Below, piece after piece: positions 60,901-64,000 of a stretch of 64,000 nt of DNA. Below the pieces are notes generated by a model. It had not been told where the DNA came from, ran no database searches, and saw only the letters and a list, made by a program, of their open reading frames with translations. Each line of letters begins with the position of its first letter. Positions within the stretch are counted from its first letter, which is position 1. This DNA is from Ophthalmolycus amberensis (taxonomy: Eukaryota > Chordata > Actinopteri > Perciformes > Zoarcidae). The position numbers and the translations under genes were made by a program. The stretch is from NCBI GenBank assembly GCA_024529925.1, contig JAFEUB010000814.1, positions 1,421,501 to 1,485,500 of the forward strand, written 5' to 3'.

Positions 60901-63900
60901 GAATTGATGTACTTGCAGTGTGCCTCTGTATTATAGGAAAATAAAAGTTTCATCTCTTCTTTTTTATTCGGTAATATGCATTATATGTTATAAGTTGACA
61001 ATTTGTTGAAAATGAAATCTAAATTTATTTAATAAGGGATTTTGAAAGGATACGACATTAAGTAAATGCAATACAGGACTGAGGACTTGTAAAAATGCGA
61101 CATTTAGTTCCATTTCAGCTTTTTGACAATGCCAGTGGTTACTGCATCAGTTAACAGTGGTGCTCACATATGGCATTTTAATTGACCCCTTTTTTATGTT
61201 TTGTTTATGTTTGACGTTAAAATAAAAAGACTCTGAACTTATTTAAATATTTGACTGCTCTACCAACCTGGAACCTGATCCAAATGGACCTGTCGATGGA
61301 AATCCTAACCATTTAGGCTGCCCTTTCCAGATGTTTAATGTGACATTCCTTAACTTCTAACAGCAACATTATCCCAGAAAAGTCTTATTAGATCATCAAC
61401 CGTCACTCAAACCGGACATTGAACTCATGAAAAATGACACCCGACATACTGAAAAACGTACCTGACTGCAGGTTGAGGATGGGCGTGGCTGTTGTCACAT
61501 TGTCCATCCTTAGCTGTCAGTGTCAGGTTGTAGAGCTGGCCGCAATGCATGTTGGGTAGCTGGCAACTGGTCGCGGTGCTGTTGCACTGAACATTGTGAC
61601 CATCAGGCCCAAAAGCTCGCACCATGTAGGAGGACACGCCCTCCTCCTCTTCCCACGACACTACTCCTGTGTCATTGCTGCACACCATCTCTGCTGTTAC
61701 TTTCTGTGGTGTGCACGGCACTACAGACCGACAGACAGACAGACGGGTATGGATGAAGACAGGTATAAATAGAGCTTTAAATATGACATTCAATATGCCT
61801 TCCAAGTGAGTCTACCTGTGTTGAGCTCCACAGCAGAGCTTCCAGCGCTGCTACACGTCTCATCTGAAGCACTAACGCTGATGGAGTAGTTGAGGCCGCA
61901 CAGCAAGTCATCGAACAGGCACGTCGTCTCGTTGCTGTTGCACATAGACGCGTAGCCGCCGCTGCCCTGGGCCACTGTGGTGTAAGACGAGGCCCCTTTG
62001 CTGGGCTCCCAGGAGACCGCCACAGCGCCAGACTCACAAACTACCCGGGCCTCCACCTGCTGTGGTACACAGGGCACTGCAAAGGCACAGACAGAATCAT
62101 GATTCAGGATCAATATAGGTCCAATAGCCATCCAATATTAGCAATATCAGAGAAAACCCAACACTAATTTTGCCTAAATTAGGTTTGTGGAAATATTGTA
62201 TTGTTTAGTAGTACGTAAATCACAAAGAGTAGATGCATGCATAATTTTATAACGATATATCCCCAAAAATGTCCAAATATTACTAGAAAATCCAAGTTAA
62301 CATAATTAAATTAGCCCAATCTGTATCCCGCTGGCAAGGCCTCAGCATGTTAATTCTCTGTGATCATTCTCACCTGCTTGCAGCTGCGTCATGTCACTCT
62401 GCGACACATTGCACACGCTGTTGACGGCAATCACGCTGATGTTGTAGGTGAAGCCACACATGAGGTCTGTGAGGACGCAGGACAGCGAGTCCGTCTCGCA
62501 GTGAGATTCATCTTCTTCCACGCCAAAGGCTTGGACAACGTAGGAATCGGCCCCTCTGCCGGCCTGCCACTCCACGCGGGCCGTGTTAGTGGAGCAGTTC
62601 ACTACGGGAACAACATTTTCCGGAGGACAAGGCACTGGAAGAGGAAAGTGAGAAAAAAGAAGTGAGCCTGATGTGAGTAAGAGTCATCAGAGTGACTATT
62701 CTGATCATCATAGGTTTCACTTCCTCCATGTTTACCTCCTCAACTGTAGAATTCTGGTCTCAATCATATCTAACAACAAAAATCTTTCAAAATCAGATGA
62801 GAGGTCGCTGAAGTATAATCTTAACAAATGGGGGTCTGTTGCAGTCTGACGTTTACATGTGTATGCTAGGAATTTTTACAATCAGATTTTCACCAATTTT
62901 GTGTCTTTTTCATCACTGTTTTAATATTTGTACTGTATTTAAAATCCCTACCTCCTATAACTCTAATTTAAATGTACTGAGTGTAGATGCTTTTCTTTTT
63001 CTTTTCAGAGCTCACCTGATTGCACCTGCAGCTGGGTGCTCGGCAGGCTGCTGCACTGCTCATTTGAGGCCACAGTGAACACGTTATAGGTCTGACCGCA
63101 CTGCAGGTCTTCCAGCTCGCAGTTGGTGAAGTTGGTTGTGCAGTTGGACACACGGCCGCTAGAGGACCGAGCTGTTGCGGTGTAGTTCAGGGCGCCCTCG
63201 GTATAGGCCCAGTCCAAGAGGGCAGAGTTGGTGAAGCAGTCGAGAACCACAGAGCCAATGTTGGGTGTGCAGGGAACTGAGAGAGGGGAGGGAAGAAAGG
63301 GAGGGCTGGAGTAACACTTTAACAGCAACAAGTCAGTGACACACGTTCACATGTAAACATCCAAAGGCGATTCATCGCCATCCAGTTGTTCTACCTGATT
63401 TGAACGTTGTAGCTGGGCTTGGTAAACTTGAGCAAATATCATCCTGCGCCACCACCTGGACAGAGAAGACCTGGCCGCATGTCAGGTTGGTCAGGGTGCA
63501 CATTAGGTTCGTCGTCTCGCAGGAGGGCATGGCTCCCTGTGTGCTCTGAGCCGTCGCTTTGTAGGACAAAGCCCCCGCGCTGGCACTCCAGGACACGAGA
63601 ACCTGATCTTCAGAGCAGTCTATCGTCACGCCCACATCTGTAGGAACACAAGGCTCTGGAGAAAGGCAGGAGGAGGAGATTGTCATCAAGTGAACTGAGC
63701 ATAAAAACAATCCCAGTTAAGGCAACAATTGGATAACACATTTTATATACATTTTCTTCCCTTAGAATCTTGACCAAATGTATTTACGCGCCAGAAAATG
63801 GATCAAAAACGTTTAGAGGATTAAATAGTCTCACCTGACTGCAGCGTGTCGGCCTCACTGGGGTCAGAGTCGCAATTCTCGTTCGAGGCGACGACCGTCA

Positions 63901-64000
63901 CGGTGTAGTTCTGTCCACATTGGACGCCGGGCATCCCACACCGTGTGCTGTCAGACCAGCAGCTTCGTGATTGGCCGTCTTCTTGCGTCACCGTGGCGGT
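54916..64000 (-). CDS. fndc7: Fibronectin type III domain-containing protein 7-like, 5' end missing
   Basis: Sixteen exons are seen, running off the right edge: 64000-63835 (partial), 63655-63395, 63276-63016, 62634-62374, 62076-61816, 61720-61462, 60559-60296, 60137-59876, 59549-59292, 58511-58251, 57922-57665, 57341-57081, 56624-56340, 55704-55468, a 36-base exon 55353-55318, and the last 55217-54916 ending in TAG. Each long exon encodes one FN3 module, opening (A/V)PC.P and containing V.W, a CG.Y step and a late Cys; all joins are phase 1. Most modules carry six cysteines. The last three differ and lose the opening pattern or the Cys set. The protein is probably extracellular: NxT/S sites are frequent and the C-terminus (STTDALK) has no TM or GPI signal. 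Function is unknown. Exons 61720-61462 (259 bases) and 60137-59876 (262 bases) each have one base too many, breaking the frame near 61485 and 60085. Confidence 0.88.

Noticed and set aside
54988..63643. Many plus-strand ORFs of 70-156 codons over the FN3 exons
   Set aside because: Each lies opposite a real FN3 exon and carries no conserved motif of its own.
54916..64000. Regularly spaced repeats that could suggest an array such as CRISPR
   Set aside because: The spacing comes from diverged FN3 exons with introns, not short identical repeats.
1..64000. tRNA, rRNA or snRNA genes
   Set aside because: I looked for B-box-like GGTTCGAATCC words on both strands and saw none with a matching fold; a covariance-model search would settle it.

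Overview
This is a 64 kb window of vertebrate nuclear DNA, almost certainly from a ray-finned (teleost) fish. The evidence is spliced genes with GT-AG introns and conserved phases, many CA/GT microsatellites, fish-type L2/CR1-like LINE fragments, and degenerate dispersed repeats of kinds common in percomorph genomes. Seven protein-coding genes can be assembled exon by exon. I saw no CRISPR array, operon, tRNA, rRNA or prokaryotic system.

Layout, left to right. A gamma-glutamyltransferase-like gene of the YwrD type lies on minus (300-6830, its 3' end off the left edge). A tm4sf4-like L6-family four-TM gene lies on plus (9325-13558). tmem69 lies on plus (coding 16095-16983). An inactive LINE follows (about 17441-19540). 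slc25a24, a calcium-regulated mitochondrial ATP-Mg/Pi carrier, lies on minus (20783-30561) and carries a second, 5'-truncated copy of the same LINE in an intron. After a spacer with a nested repeat, eeig2 (fam102b) lies on plus (33307-45328) with a 2.5 kb 3' UTR. henmt1, the piRNA 2'-O-methyltransferase, lies on minus (48117-53118), tail-to-tail with eeig2. An fndc7-like array of fibronectin type III modules lies on minus (54916 to beyond 64000).

The block slc25a24 - eeig2 - henmt1 - fndc7 matches, from memory, the content of human 1p13.3, where PRPF38B also sits next to HENMT1; it is absent here between henmt1 and fndc7. The genes are not one pathway: glutathione/peptide metabolism, membrane proteins, mitochondrial transport, membrane-trafficking/osteoclast signalling, germline small-RNA protection and an extracellular protein are simply neighbours.

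The most notable observations are: four places, all in slc25a24 and fndc7, where an otherwise clean coding exon or splice join carries one extra base; FN3 modules encoded by symmetric phase 1-1 exons with about six conserved cysteines; CTCF-like motifs between genes; two nearly identical LINE 3' ends; near-perfect small hairpins; and a poly-Gln/CTG segment that stays open in several frames. I did not find a clearly novel biological system.
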